A stretch of DNA of 64,000 nucleotides from contig NZ_CP017479.1 of the NCBI RefSeq assembly GCF_001761465.1, positions 1,674,001 through 1,738,000 of the forward strand, in the 5' to 3' direction. How positions within the stretch are numbered: the stretch's first letter is position 1; every line of letters starts with the position of its first letter. Under the pieces are notes generated by a model. It was not told where the DNA came from. It saw nothing but the letters and a program-made list of their open reading frames with translations, and searched no databases. Positions 1 through 8,387 of this stretch are shown here, one piece after another. The DNA is from Flavobacterium gilvum (GTDB lineage: Bacteria; Bacteroidota; Bacteroidia; Flavobacteriales; Flavobacteriaceae). Made by a program: the position numbers and the translations under genes.

Positions 1-623
1 TTCCAAAGACCAAAACGCCGAAAGTGATTACTTTGATTTCGGATATGGATTATAATAATAAAGCAATTTATGCCGATTCATTGGTTTTGATTTCATTAGA
101 ATTATATTTAGGAAAAGAACATAAGTTTTATACTTTTCCAAAATATTTGAAGCAGAATTTTGAACTAAGACAAATGATGCCAGATGTTGTAAAGAGTTTT
201 GCATTTAGGGAAATTGCTCCACCAACAGATAAGAATTTGTTGTCACAAATGATTTATTTCGGGAAAGAACTTTACCTAAAAGATCTTTTACTGCCGGAAT
301 ATTCAGATGCCGAAAAAATGGGATATACTCCGGAACAAATTGTTTGGTGTCAGGAAAACGAAAGTTATATTTGGCGTTACTTTATTGAAAAAGAATTGCT
401 TTTTAGTGACGAGCAAAAGTTAAATTCGCGTTTTATTGATGTAGCTCCCTTTTCAAAATTTTATTTAGAAATAGACAATGAGTCGCCTGGGCAAGTTGGC
501 TCATGGATTGGCTGGCAAATTGTTAGATCCTATATGGAAAATAATGACACCAAGGTAGATCAAATGTTAAAGATGGATGCCAAAGAAATATTCGAAAAAT
601 CAAAATACAAACCCAAGAAATAA
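1..623 (+). CDS. gldB: Gliding motility lipoprotein GldB (C-terminal part, cut by window edge)
   Basis: The reading frame is open from the first bases (frame beginning at base 3), so the start and the expected lipoprotein signal lie outside the window. About 206 residues are present, roughly the last two thirds of a family that is usually near 320 residues. GldB is a cell-envelope lipoprotein required for gliding in Flavobacterium and associated with type IX secretion; its biochemical role is not settled. I assign it by sequence resemblance and by its direct coupling to gldC, the known partner order: the gldB stop TAA and the gldC ATG share one base. No internal GTG or ATG should be taken as the start. 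Confidence 0.85.
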   Translation, partial: PKTKTPKVITLISDMDYNNKAIYADSLVLISLELYLGKEHKFYTFPKYLKQNFELRQMMPDVVKSFAFREIAPPTDKNLLSQMIYFGKELYLKDLLLPEYSDAEKMGYTPEQIVWCQENESYIWRYFIEKELLFSDEQKLNSRFIDVAPFSKFYLEIDNESPGQVGSWIGWQIVRSYMENNDTKVDQMLKMDAKEIFEKSKYKPKK

Positions 624-958
624 TGTCAGATAACAATACTTCAGAAATAAAATTTTTAGTCGAATTAGACGAAAACCGTGTGCCGGAAAAACTTTTTTGG
701 ACAGCACAAGACGGCGGAGTGCAACAATCCGAAACTAAAGCGATTATGCTTAATGTTTGGGACAGCAAAGCCAAGGAAAGCATGCGTATCGATTTGTGGA
801 CAAAAGATATGCCTGTTGATGAAATGAAAATTTTCTTTCACCAAACATTAGTGTCTATGGCCGAAACTTTTAGAAGAGCCACAAATGATGAAAAAATGTC
901 GGATACGATGTTGGACTTCTGTGATTATTTTGCCGAGAAATTAGATTTGAAACAATAA
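623..958 (+). CDS. gldC: Gliding motility protein GldC
   Basis: This 111-residue protein has no signal peptide or membrane segment. It matches GldC, a small protein that supports gliding in Flavobacterium and is thought to act with GldB. The ATG overlaps the last base of the gldB stop codon, which implies translational coupling. Charged stretches and a C-terminal region reading DFCDYFAEKLDLKQ are typical of the family. A hairpin with a T tract follows at once, so gldC is the last gene of its transcript. GldC can be dispensable for weak gliding in F. johnsoniae, so an auxiliary role is likely. Confidence 0.88.
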   Translation: MSDNNTSEIKFLVELDENRVPEKLFWTAQDGGVQQSETKAIMLNVWDSKAKESMRIDLWTKDMPVDEMKIFFHQTLVSMAETFRRATNDEKMSDTMLDFCDYFAEKLDLKQ

Positions 959-960
959 AG

Positions 961-988
961 AAAAGCGGTCAAATGGCCGCTTTTTTTA
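961..988 (+). terminator. Intrinsic terminator of gldBC
   Basis: AAAGCGG and CCGCTTT arms enclose a short loop and are followed by seven T residues. The hairpin ends the gldB-gldC transcript. It overlaps the last codons of the convergent gene on the minus strand. Confidence 0.8.
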
Positions 989-1304
989 GGTATATAATTG
1001 TTTGGATATCTTTTGTAATGGTATTCGGGATTTTTATGATTTCTATAGTGAAAGATTTTAGGTTTTCAATTTTATTTATTGTGTCGGCTGGGAAAAATTT
1101 ACCGTTGTAGTAAACAAAATTTTTTTTGCCGTAATTTTTAGTTGCTAATGCCGATTGTACAGATGAATCATTTAAGTCAATAATATCTTTTCCACTATTG
1201 GTTTTAATATCTTTTTTAATGATTTTAGAAGTTTCCTTTTCTTGGCTGTAAGACAAATTTATTATTAGTAAAAAAAGAAAGATTAATGCTTTTTTTGGAG
1301 TCAT
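969..1304 (-). CDS. Small secreted hypothetical protein
   Basis: This 111-residue protein begins with a clear signal peptide (MTPKKALIFLFLLIINLSYS, then QEK), so it is probably exported. The mature part of about 90 residues is basic and polar with no motif I recognise, and it has no cysteines. Its stop codon lies inside the gldC terminator hairpin. A TATATTTG element lies about 27 nt upstream of the ATG, so it may have its own promoter rather than read-through from engB. I do not recognise a family and suggest no function. Confidence 0.6.
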   Translation of the reverse strand: MTPKKALIFLFLLIINLSYSQEKETSKIIKKDIKTNSGKDIIDLNDSSVQSALATKNYGKKNFVYYNGKFFPADTINKIENLKSFTIEIIKIPNTITKDIQTIIYLKKAAI

Positions 1305-1330
1305 AAGAATCTGTATTTTAGGTTTGTACC

Positions 1331-1357
1331 CAAATATAATTAAATAATCCAGAACAA
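1331..1357 (-). promoter_or_regulatory. Possible Bacteroidota-type promoter of the small secreted gene
   Basis: On the minus strand TATATTTG (1331-1338) matches the -7 consensus TAnnTTTG. A TTG at 1355-1357 is a weak -33 candidate, with a spacing of 16 bp that is shorter than the usual 19-21. The -7 match is good and the whole promoter call is moderate. Confidence 0.4.
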
Positions 1358-1359
1358 GA

Positions 1360-1974
1360 TTAATTTCCTCCTTTAAAAATCTCTTGGTTTACTTCTTCTA
1401 TATAACTTAATAATTCTTCTTTCCCTAAAGCTTCTGTCGATGAAGTGACAAAGTAAGGTGGCATTTCGGCCCAGTTGTTGGCAAACATTTGTTTTTTGTA
1501 AGCCGCGATATGAGAGCTTATTTTTACTTTACTGATTTTATCGGCTTTCGTAAAAATAATACAAAACGGAATTTCGCTTTCTCCCATATAAGTCATGAAT
1601 TCAATATCGATTTTTTGTGCTTCGTGACGAATGTCTATTAGAACAAAAGCGCAAGCCAACTGTTCTCTTTTTTCAAAATAATCAGTGATAAACTGCTGAA
1701 AGATAGACTTTGTTTTTTTTGAAACTTTGGCATAACCGTATCCTGGTAAATCAACAAGAAACCAGTTGTTGTTTATTAAAAAATGATTAATCAGTTGGGT
1801 TTTACCTGGTTTTCCCGAAGTTTTTGCCAAATTTTTATGATTGGTCAACATGTTGATCAAAGAGGATTTTCCAACATTGGAACGACCAATAAAAGCATAT
1901 TCAGGCAAAAAATCCTTTGGACATTTGCTTACGTCTGAGTTGCTTATTACGAATTCGGCGGTATTAATTTTCAT
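1360..1974 (-). CDS. engB: Ribosome biogenesis GTPase EngB (YihA/YsxC)
   Basis: This 204-residue cytoplasmic GTPase acts in assembly of the large ribosomal subunit. The G motifs are all visible: G1 GRSNVGKS at residues 30-37, the GKPGKTQ region near 54-60 for G2, DLPGYG for G3, TKAD for G4 and TSS for G5. The length is normal for the family. It starts 24 bases after the end of the alpha/beta hydrolase gene, so the two are probably cotranscribed. In other phyla engB has different neighbours, so the pairing is lineage context rather than a functional link. Confidence 0.95.
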   Translation of the reverse strand: MKINTAEFVISNSDVSKCPKDFLPEYAFIGRSNVGKSSLINMLTNHKNLAKTSGKPGKTQLINHFLINNNWFLVDLPGYGYAKVSKKTKSIFQQFITDYFEKREQLACAFVLIDIRHEAQKIDIEFMTYMGESEIPFCIIFTKADKISKVKISSHIAAYKKQMFANNWAEMPPYFVTSSTEALGKEELLSYIEEVNQEIFKGGN

Positions 1975-1998
1975 TGTCTTGAGTGTAAAATTCCTCTA

Positions 1999-2772
1999 TT
2001 AATGTTCTGCTAGATGCGTGTGTGTAAGCCAGTCTTCAAGATGTGCATTGAATTCTTCTGGCTGTTCCATCATGGCGGCATGACCACATTTGTCAATCCA
2101 GTATAGAGTGGAATTAGGTAATAATTTATGGAATTCATCGGCTACATCTGGAGGAGTTACAGTGTCGTTTTTCCCCCAAATAATGCAGGTTTGTACATGC
2201 ATTTTTGGTAAATCTTTAGCCATATTATGACGGATTGCACTTTTGGCAATAGTCAGGGTTTTTATCAATTTCAAACGATCATTTACTGTTGCATAGACTT
2301 CATCAACCAATTCTGGTGTTGCTATTTTTGGATCATAAAAAACATCTTCAGCTTTTTTTCTGATGTATTCGTAGTCACCTCTCTTGGGATAACTGTCTCC
2401 CATTGCACTTTCGTATAGACCTGAACTTCCTGTAATTACTAGTCCAGAAACTTTTTCGGGGAACAATTTTGTGTGGTATAAGGCGATATGGCCGCCCAAT
2501 GAATTTCCTAAGAGAATTACTCTGTCTAATTTTTTGAAATTGATAAAGTTTTTTACATAAATAGCAAAACTCTTTACGTTTGTTTTTAATATGTTTTGGG
2601 TATAAATTGGTAAATCAGGAATGATAATTTTATATCCTTTATTAGAAAAATAGTTGGCTACAGCATCAAAGTTGCTAAGTCCACCCATTAATCCATGTAA
2701 GATGACAATCGGGATTCCTTCACCTGCTTCATAATATCCGTATTTGCCTTCTTTTTTGTAATATTTTTCCAT
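1999..2772 (-). CDS. Alpha/beta hydrolase
   Basis: This 257-residue alpha/beta-hydrolase-fold enzyme has an apparently complete catalytic triad: nucleophile Ser91 in GNSLGG, an acidic residue at Asp203 in GKNDTVTPP, and His231 in CGHAAMM. The HGLMGG segment (26-31) forms the oxyanion hole. It resembles the broad class of MhpC/BioH-like esterases and C-C hydrolases. There is no signal peptide, so it is cytoplasmic. The sequence does not give the substrate. It is the first gene of the minus-strand pair with engB and is divergent from the mraZ operon. Confidence 0.85.
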   Translation of the reverse strand: MEKYYKKEGKYGYYEAGEGIPIVILHGLMGGLSNFDAVANYFSNKGYKIIIPDLPIYTQNILKTNVKSFAIYVKNFINFKKLDRVILLGNSLGGHIALYHTKLFPEKVSGLVITGSSGLYESAMGDSYPKRGDYEYIRKKAEDVFYDPKIATPELVDEVYATVNDRLKLIKTLTIAKSAIRHNMAKDLPKMHVQTCIIWGKNDTVTPPDVADEFHKLLPNSTLYWIDKCGHAAMMEQPEEFNAHLEDWLTHTHLAEH

Positions 2773-3075
2773 CTTTTAAACAATAATTTTCAATTTTTCA
2801 CAAATATAGGGTTTATAAAATTAAAATGAATTTTAGGAGATGATTTTTAACCTTTTATTCTCTTTGGTTGAATTAGGCTGATTTGGTAATTTTTTAATAA
2901 TTTTTTAACTAATGAATAATAGATATTTTAAGCTTTTAAGAAGCTGTTTTAATTATTAAAAATGCAGGCTTTTTAACAAAAAGCAATCTTTCTTACAAAT
3001 AATTATCATGACATCTAACTTTCTGATTGTCTACAAAGTAGATGCTTTTGTCTCAAAAAGGGTAAACTTATTAAC
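2773..3075. other. Intergenic region upstream of the division cluster
   Basis: This AT-rich spacer lies between the divergent hydrolase and mraZ genes. It holds only small dyads (for example TCTAC/GTAGA around 3031-3044) and no reading frame I would support. The hydrolase promoter is presumably in its left part, but I could not place it with confidence. Confidence 0.5.
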
Positions 3076-3108
3076 AAAGTGGTATATAGTGGTAAAATGT
3101 GGTAAAAT
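3076..3108 (+). promoter_or_regulatory. Three 10-bp-spaced GTGGT boxes, likely MraZ operator
   Basis: GTGGT occurs at 3079, 3089 and 3099, exactly one helical turn apart, each preceded by an A/T-rich triplet (AAAGTGG, ATAGTGG, AATGTGG). In other bacteria MraZ represses its own operon by binding tandem direct repeats with about 10-bp spacing upstream of mraZ, for example AAAGTG-type boxes in mycoplasmas. The array lies just upstream of the -7 element, over the expected -33 region, where binding would block RNA polymerase. The pattern is directly visible; the assignment to MraZ is inferred from position and family knowledge. Confidence 0.75.
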
Positions 3109-3114
3109 TTTATA

Positions 3115-3123
3115 TATTTTTGC
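3115..3123 (+). promoter_or_regulatory. -7 element of the mraZ/dcw operon promoter
   Basis: TATTTTTGC fits TAnnTTTGC, the Bacteroidota -7 consensus. It places transcription start near 3129, upstream of the TTG start of mraZ at 3147 and downstream of the in-frame ATG at 3099. That ATG therefore cannot be the start codon on this transcript. No clear TTTG -33 box is present; the operator boxes occupy that position. Confidence 0.65.
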
Positions 3124-3146
3124 TTCATACAAATAACACTATTCAC

Positions 3147-3620
3147 TTGGGCGCAATTATAGGGACATATGAGTGTAAAGTTGATGCTAAAGGACGGGTT
3201 TTATTACCTGCTCCGTTAAAAAAGCAATTGGCTTCCTCGCTTCAGGACGGTTTCGTTTTGAAGCGTTCTGTATTTCAGCCCTGTCTGGAGTTGTATCCTA
3301 TGGAAGAGTGGAATTTGATGATGAAAAAAATTGGCAAACTTAATCGATTTGTAAAAAAGAACAATGATTTTATTCGTCGTTTCACTGCCGGTGTAAAAGA
3401 GATAGAAATCGATGCGCTGGGTAGAATGTTGATTCCTAAAGATTTGGTGCGTATTGCCAGCATTGATAAAGATGTGGTTTTTTCTTCAGCAGTAAACATT
3501 GTGGAGATTTGGGATAAGGATTTGTATGAGAAATCAATTGATGGTTCGGATGTTGATTTTGCAGATTTAGCCGAAGAAGTAATGGGTAATTTAAATGACG
3601 ATGACGATGGAGTATCATAA
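3147..3620 (+). CDS. mraZ: Transcriptional regulator / division-cluster protein MraZ
   Basis: MraZ is an AbrB-fold, ring-forming DNA-binding protein that represses its own operon. With the TTG start at 3147 the protein is about 157 residues, reading MGAIIGTYECKVDAKGR, which is the family's normal beginning. The second SpoVT/AbrB-like half carries EIDALGRMLIP. I prefer this start over the ATG at 3099 because the latter lies upstream of the -7 element and inside the third operator box. The 3' end overlaps rsmH by about 26 bases. It is the first gene of the division and cell wall cluster. Confidence 0.9.
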   Translation: MGAIIGTYECKVDAKGRVLLPAPLKKQLASSLQDGFVLKRSVFQPCLELYPMEEWNLMMKKIGKLNRFVKKNNDFIRRFTAGVKEIEIDALGRMLIPKDLVRIASIDKDVVFSSAVNIVEIWDKDLYEKSIDGSDVDFADLAEEVMGNLNDDDDGVS

Positions 3621-4506
3621 TCCAGTATTGCTGCACGCTTCTGTAGATGGTTTGAATATAAATCCTGATGGGGTTTATGTGGATGTAACTTTTGGTGGAG
3701 GAGGTCATTCAAAAGAAATTTTGAGAAGACTGGGGCCAAACGGAAAATTGTTTGCTTTTGATCAGGATGAAGATGCTTTGGCAAATGCAATTCCAGATGA
3801 AAGATTTACATTAATTAATGAAAATTTCAGATTCATAAAAAGGTTTTTGCGCTTTTATGGTATAAAACAAGTTGATGGTATTCTTGGTGATTTGGGAGTT
3901 TCTTCTCACCAGTTTGATGTTCCTGAAAGAGGTTTTTCGACCCGATTTGATGCGGAACTGGATATGCGAATGAGTCAAAAAAGTGATTTGAATGCTTATA
4001 AAGTGGTAAATGAATACGATGATGCTAATCTAAGAAGAGTCTTTTTGGATTATGGAGAATTGAAAAACGCTCCGGCTTTGTCACGTACAATCATTGAAGC
4101 TAGAACGCATCAATCAATCAAAACTACTGATGAGTTGAAAGAAGTTTTGAAAAAATATTTGCCTGAAAAAGTTAGAAACAAAGTTTTGGCTCAAATCTAT
4201 CAAGCGATTCGTATTGAGGTAAATCAGGAAATGGATGTTTTAAAAGAATTTTTGGAACAATCCCTTGAAATTTTGAAACCGGGCGGAAGACTTAGTGTGA
4301 TTTCGTATCATTCTCTGGAAGACAGATTGGTGAAACGATTTGTGAAAAACGGAATGTTTGAAGGGGAGCCTGAGCGTGATTTTTACGGGAATTTTTCGGT
4401 TCCTTTTGCAACTGTTGGGAAATTAATTGTTCCGGATAACGAAGAAATCAAATTGAATAACAGAGCCAGAAGTGCAAAGTTGAGAATTGCAGAGAAAAAA
4501 GGTTAG
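3595..4506 (+). CDS. rsmH: 16S rRNA (cytosine1402-N4)-methyltransferase RsmH
   Basis: RsmH (MraW) is a SAM-dependent enzyme that methylates N4 of C1402 in 16S rRNA. Around 303 residues give the usual length. The SAM-binding motif DVTFGGGGHS lies near residues 29-38, followed by GDLGVSSHQFD and, late in the protein, VISYHSLEDRLVKRF, all typical. Three in-frame ATGs (3595, 3601, 3607) are possible starts; I keep the longest. The overlap with mraZ suggests translational coupling. The C-terminal NNRARSAKLRIAEK is the standard family end. Confidence 0.95.
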   Translation: MTMTMEYHNPVLLHASVDGLNINPDGVYVDVTFGGGGHSKEILRRLGPNGKLFAFDQDEDALANAIPDERFTLINENFRFIKRFLRFYGIKQVDGILGDLGVSSHQFDVPERGFSTRFDAELDMRMSQKSDLNAYKVVNEYDDANLRRVFLDYGELKNAPALSRTIIEARTHQSIKTTDELKEVLKKYLPEKVRNKVLAQIYQAIRIEVNQEMDVLKEFLEQSLEILKPGGRLSVISYHSLEDRLVKRFVKNGMFEGEPERDFYGNFSVPFATVGKLIVPDNEEIKLNNRARSAKLRIAEKKG

Positions 4507-4579
4507 AATAGTTTAATAGTCTAAAGATAATTTGAATTCTAGAGTTTGTAACTCATAATTCATAATTCATAATTTACTA

Positions 4580-4927
4580 ATGAAAGGGGGAATTTATAAG
4601 TTATTAAAAGCACAGTTTCTTATAGACGATAACGCTGTTAAAAATTGGCGTTTTATCGTTTTTGCGATTTTTCTGGCTATAATAATGATTGGAAATACCC
4701 AACGATACGAACAAAAAGTATTCAGAATTGTTGAATTGACTAATCAGGTAAAAGAGTTACGCTCCGAGTTTGTTGATAGACGTTCTGAGTTGATGAAACT
4801 CAAAATGGAATCTACGGTTTCGGCCAAAATGGAAGAGAACAAAATCTTTCCATCCACAGTTCCTCCCGTAAAAATTGAAGTTGCAGCACCCAAAGAAAAA
4901 AGTTTCCTAGAAAGAATATGGCAGTAG
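4580..4927 (+). CDS. ftsL: FtsL-like division protein
   Basis: This 115-residue bitopic membrane protein occupies the ftsL slot between rsmH and ftsI. One membrane segment (about residues 23-40, WRFIVFAIFLAIIMIGN) is followed by a heptad-like coiled coil (about 45-80), the FtsL layout. FtsL links FtsQ/FtsB to the septal synthase FtsWI. Sequence similarity to proteobacterial FtsL is weak, so the name rests on architecture, size and position. The 3' end overlaps the ftsI ATG by 10 bases. Confidence 0.75.
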   Translation: MKGGIYKLLKAQFLIDDNAVKNWRFIVFAIFLAIIMIGNTQRYEQKVFRIVELTNQVKELRSEFVDRRSELMKLKMESTVSAKMEENKIFPSTVPPVKIEVAAPKEKSFLERIWQ

Positions 4928-6921
4928 ACGATAAATATATATCCTATAGAACCTATCTGGTTGCCTTTTTCATCTTTATGATGGCGATTGCCATTGCTGT
5001 AAAGTTGACCAATATTCAGTGGGTTGATGGAGATCATTATAGAGAATTAGCAAAAGAAAGAACCGTTAGGAATTTTGTAATTCCTGCCAATAAAGGGAAT
5101 ATTTATTCTGCAGACGGAAGTCTTCTAGCGACTTCAATTCCTAGTTATGCAATACGTTTTGATGCTGTCGCTCCAAAAACAGAAACTTTTGAAAAAAATG
5201 TAAAACTGTTATCGGATTCATTGGGGTTGATTCTTAAAAAATCAAGCAGCAAAATCGAAAATGAATTACGAAAAGCGAGAGTAAATAAAAGCAGATATTA
5301 TCTTGTTGCGCAAAATTTGAGTTATACAGAGTACGCAAAAATAAAAGGTTTTCCATTGTTTAAATTGGGCCCATATAAAGGCGGAATTATAATTGAGCAA
5401 AAAACGGTTAGAAAACATCCAATTGGGCAGATTGCAGAGCGTAGTATTGGTTACGAAAGAAAAATGCCAGAAGGTTATTCGGATGGAAAAGGGATTGAAT
5501 GGGCTTATAGAGAATATCTTAACGGTAAAGACGGTAAAATTTTAAAACAAAAAATTGCCAAAGGTCAATGGAAACCTATTCGTGACGTAAACGAAGTAGA
5601 GCCACAAGATGGTTACGATGTAATTTCGACTATAGATGTTTATATTCAGGATATTGCGCATCATGCTTTGTTGAAGCAGTTGGAAGAATACGAAGCAGAT
5701 CACGGTTGTGCTGTAGTTATGGAAACCAAAACGGGTCAGATCAAAGCCATTTCAAATTTAGGAAGAGCCGAGGATGGCAGCTATTATGAAACGACCAATT
5801 ATGCTTATGCCGAATCTCACGAGCCAGGATCGACTTTTAAGTTGGTCGATTTGATGGCAATTCTGGAAGATAAAGTGGCAGACACAAGTACGGTTTATGA
5901 CAGTCATGGTGGAATAATCACTTATTCCGGGCGCAAAGTAAGGGATTCTCATGATGGAGGTTATGGCAAAATATCGTTAGCCCGCGGTTTTGAAGTTTCT
6001 TCAAATACAGTAATGGTTCAGGCGGTTTATGATAATTACAAAAACAACCCTACAAAGTTTGTGAATCATATTGATTCCTGGGGTTTGAATAAAAAATTGG
6101 GTCTGACTTTCAAAGGTGAAGGAAAACCATTTATTCCGCATCCTACGGATAAAAATTGGTCTAATATTTCACTTCCCTGGATGGCTTTTGGATACGGGGT
6201 ATCTGTGACACCATTACAAACATTGACTTTTTATAATGCAGTAGCAAATAATGGAGTGATGGTAAAACCACAATTGGTTTCGGAGATTAAAGAATGGAAT
6301 AACACCATCAAAAAATTTAATACCGAAGTGATGAACCCCAGAGTTTGTTCTCCAGAAACATTGAAAAAAATTAAAGCCGTTTTGGCGAATGTTGTAAAAA
6401 AGGGAACAGGTGCCAAGTTATATTCCAAAGATTTTTCTATGGCGGGAAAAACAGGAACAGCTCAAGTGAATTATGCTGTAAAAGGAGGAACAGAGAAACA
6501 TTATGCGTCTTCATTTGTTGGGTATTTCCCTGCTGATAAGCCTAAGTATTCCTGTATTGTGGTGGTTCATAAACCTAACACAAAGAATAATAATTATTAC
6601 GGGGCAGATGTTGCCGGGCCGGTTTTTAAAAGAATTGCCCAAAAAATATTTACCGACACTCCTTCGACCAATGTGATTAAAAAATTAGATGATCCTAATC
6701 CTCAACAGGATAAGAGTTATAATTCCTATTACGTGAAAATGGAAAATAAGCAAAATGCTGTGCCAAATGTGAAAGGAATGGCTGGAATGGATGCAGTTGC
6801 GTTACTAGAAAATTTAGGGTTAAAGGTTAAGGCTGTCGGGGTTGGGAAAGTAAAAAAACAATCCATTCAGGCAGGTCAGAATATTGTAAAAAATTCAACA
6901 ATTCTATTGGAATTATCATGA
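4918..6921 (+). CDS. ftsI: Class B penicillin-binding protein FtsI with PASTA domain
   Basis: This 667-residue septal peptidoglycan transpeptidase has a short cytoplasmic end and one membrane anchor (about 12-30). A dimerisation domain follows, then the transpeptidase domain with Ser305-x-x-Lys308 in PGSTFK, SSN at 361-363 and KTG at 511-513. The last 60 or so residues, starting AVPNVKGMAGMDAVALLENLG, form a single PASTA domain, common in Bacteroidota and Gram-positive homologues and absent from E. coli FtsI. The stop overlaps the murE ATG (ATGA). The protein is expected to work with FtsW encoded downstream. Confidence 0.95.
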   Translation: MAVDDKYISYRTYLVAFFIFMMAIAIAVKLTNIQWVDGDHYRELAKERTVRNFVIPANKGNIYSADGSLLATSIPSYAIRFDAVAPKTETFEKNVKLLSDSLGLILKKSSSKIENELRKARVNKSRYYLVAQNLSYTEYAKIKGFPLFKLGPYKGGIIIEQKTVRKHPIGQIAERSIGYERKMPEGYSDGKGIEWAYREYLNGKDGKILKQKIAKGQWKPIRDVNEVEPQDGYDVISTIDVYIQDIAHHALLKQLEEYEADHGCAVVMETKTGQIKAISNLGRAEDGSYYETTNYAYAESHEPGSTFKLVDLMAILEDKVADTSTVYDSHGGIITYSGRKVRDSHDGGYGKISLARGFEVSSNTVMVQAVYDNYKNNPTKFVNHIDSWGLNKKLGLTFKGEGKPFIPHPTDKNWSNISLPWMAFGYGVSVTPLQTLTFYNAVANNGVMVKPQLVSEIKEWNNTIKKFNTEVMNPRVCSPETLKKIKAVLANVVKKGTGAKLYSKDFSMAGKTGTAQVNYAVKGGTEKHYASSFVGYFPADKPKYSCIVVVHKPNTKNNNYYGADVAGPVFKRIAQKIFTDTPSTNVIKKLDDPNPQQDKSYNSYYVKMENKQNAVPNVKGMAGMDAVALLENLGLKVKAVGVGKVKKQSIQAGQNIVKNSTILLELS

Positions 6922-8381
6922 GTGTATTAAAGGACATATTATATAAAGTAGCAATAGAATCTGTAACGGGTTCCACCGAAATTGAGATAAATCAACTGCA
7001 TTTTGATTCCAGAAAAGTCGAAAAAAATGATGTTTTTATCGCAATCCGTGGCACAATTGCAGATGGTCATGATTTTATTGAAAAAGCGATTGGTCTGGGA
7101 GCTTCGACAGTTATTTGTGATACACTTCCGGATACTCTTGTAAATGGAGTGACTTATGTATGTGTGAAAGATACCAATTCGGCTTTGGCTTTTATGGCAG
7201 CCAATTTTTTTGGTAATCCGTCTAAAAAATTACAATTGGTTGGTATTACCGGAACCAATGGTAAAACAACGATTGCCTCTTTATTGTATCAATTGTTTAA
7301 AAAAGCCGGTTTTAAAGTAGGCTTGCTTTCGACAGTAAAAATTTTAGTTGATGAATTAGAATACAAAGCAACCCATACAACTCCAGATTCAATTACCATT
7401 AATCATTATTTGAATGAAATGGTTGACGCTGGAGTAGAATATTGTTTCATGGAAGTAAGTTCACACGGAATCCATCAAAAACGTACTGAAGCCTTGCATT
7501 TTAGAGGTGGGATATTCACGAATTTATCGCACGATCATTTGGATTACCATCCTACTTTCGCTGAATATAGAGATGTAAAAAAATCCTTTTTCGATCATTT
7601 GTCGGTAGATGCTTTTGCACTTACAAACATTGATGACAAAAATGGTCAGGTAATGCTGCAAAATACAAGAGCAAAAAAACTGACGTATGCCCTAAAATCG
7701 TATGCTGATTATAAAGCGCAAATTCTGGAAAATCAATTATCAGGGTTGTTGCTAAAAGTAAATGGTAATGAAGTTTGGGTAAAATTAATTGGAACTTTTA
7801 ATGCTTACAATTTGTTGGCAATATATGGAGTATCTGTAGAATTAGGAATTGATAGTCTGGAAGTGCTTCGATTGATGTCGGAATTGGAAAGTGTATCTGG
7901 GCGATTCCAATATGTTGTTTCCAATACGAGCATAACGGCTATTGTGGATTATGCACATACGCCAGATGCACTCGAAAATGTTTTGAATACCATTAACGAT
8001 GTCCGAACCAATAATGAGCAATTGATAACTGTTGTGGGGTGCGGTGGAAACAGAGATACGGCAAAGCGTCCTGTAATGGCCAACATAGCAACAGAATTAA
8101 GCGATAAAGTAATCATAACTTCCGATAATCCTAGAAACGAAGAGCCGGAGGCTATAATTCAAGAAATGGAAAAAGGCATTCAGCCTCAAAATTTCAAAAA
8201 AGCATTGTCGATTACAGATAGGTTGCAGGCTATAAAAACAGCTTGCCAATTGGCGCAGCCAAATGATATTATATTGATTGCTGGTAAAGGCCACGAAACT
8301 TACCAGGAAATCAAAGGGATACGTCACGATTTTGATGACATGAAAATTGTAAAAGAAATTTTAGAACAACTGTTAAAATAA
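6918..8381 (+). CDS. murE: UDP-MurNAc-tripeptide synthetase MurE
   Basis: This 487-residue Mur ligase adds the third amino acid to UDP-MurNAc-L-Ala-D-Glu. The ATP-binding loop GITGTNGKTT begins at residue 109. The residues Asp403-Asn404-Pro405-Arg406 (DNPR) are the signature of enzymes that select meso-diaminopimelate over lysine, so the organism should have a mDAP-type wall. The ATG overlaps the ftsI stop. Length and domain order (UDP-binding, ATPase, C-terminal ligase domain) are normal. No murF lies in this cluster. Confidence 0.95.
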   Translation: MSVLKDILYKVAIESVTGSTEIEINQLHFDSRKVEKNDVFIAIRGTIADGHDFIEKAIGLGASTVICDTLPDTLVNGVTYVCVKDTNSALAFMAANFFGNPSKKLQLVGITGTNGKTTIASLLYQLFKKAGFKVGLLSTVKILVDELEYKATHTTPDSITINHYLNEMVDAGVEYCFMEVSSHGIHQKRTEALHFRGGIFTNLSHDHLDYHPTFAEYRDVKKSFFDHLSVDAFALTNIDDKNGQVMLQNTRAKKLTYALKSYADYKAQILENQLSGLLLKVNGNEVWVKLIGTFNAYNLLAIYGVSVELGIDSLEVLRLMSELESVSGRFQYVVSNTSITAIVDYAHTPDALENVLNTINDVRTNNEQLITVVGCGGNRDTAKRPVMANIATELSDKVIITSDNPRNEEPEAIIQEMEKGIQPQNFKKALSITDRLQAIKTACQLAQPNDIILIAGKGHETYQEIKGIRHDFDDMKIVKEILEQLLK

Positions 8382-8387
8382 AACAAT

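Noticed and set aside
3099..3146. ATG at 3099 as the start of mraZ
   Set aside because: It lies inside the third 10-bp operator box and upstream of the -7 element; the added residues match no MraZ. TTG at 3147 fits better.
3275..3790. 171-codon minus-strand frame over mraZ/rsmH
   Set aside because: It overlaps two conserved genes on the other strand and matches no known pattern.
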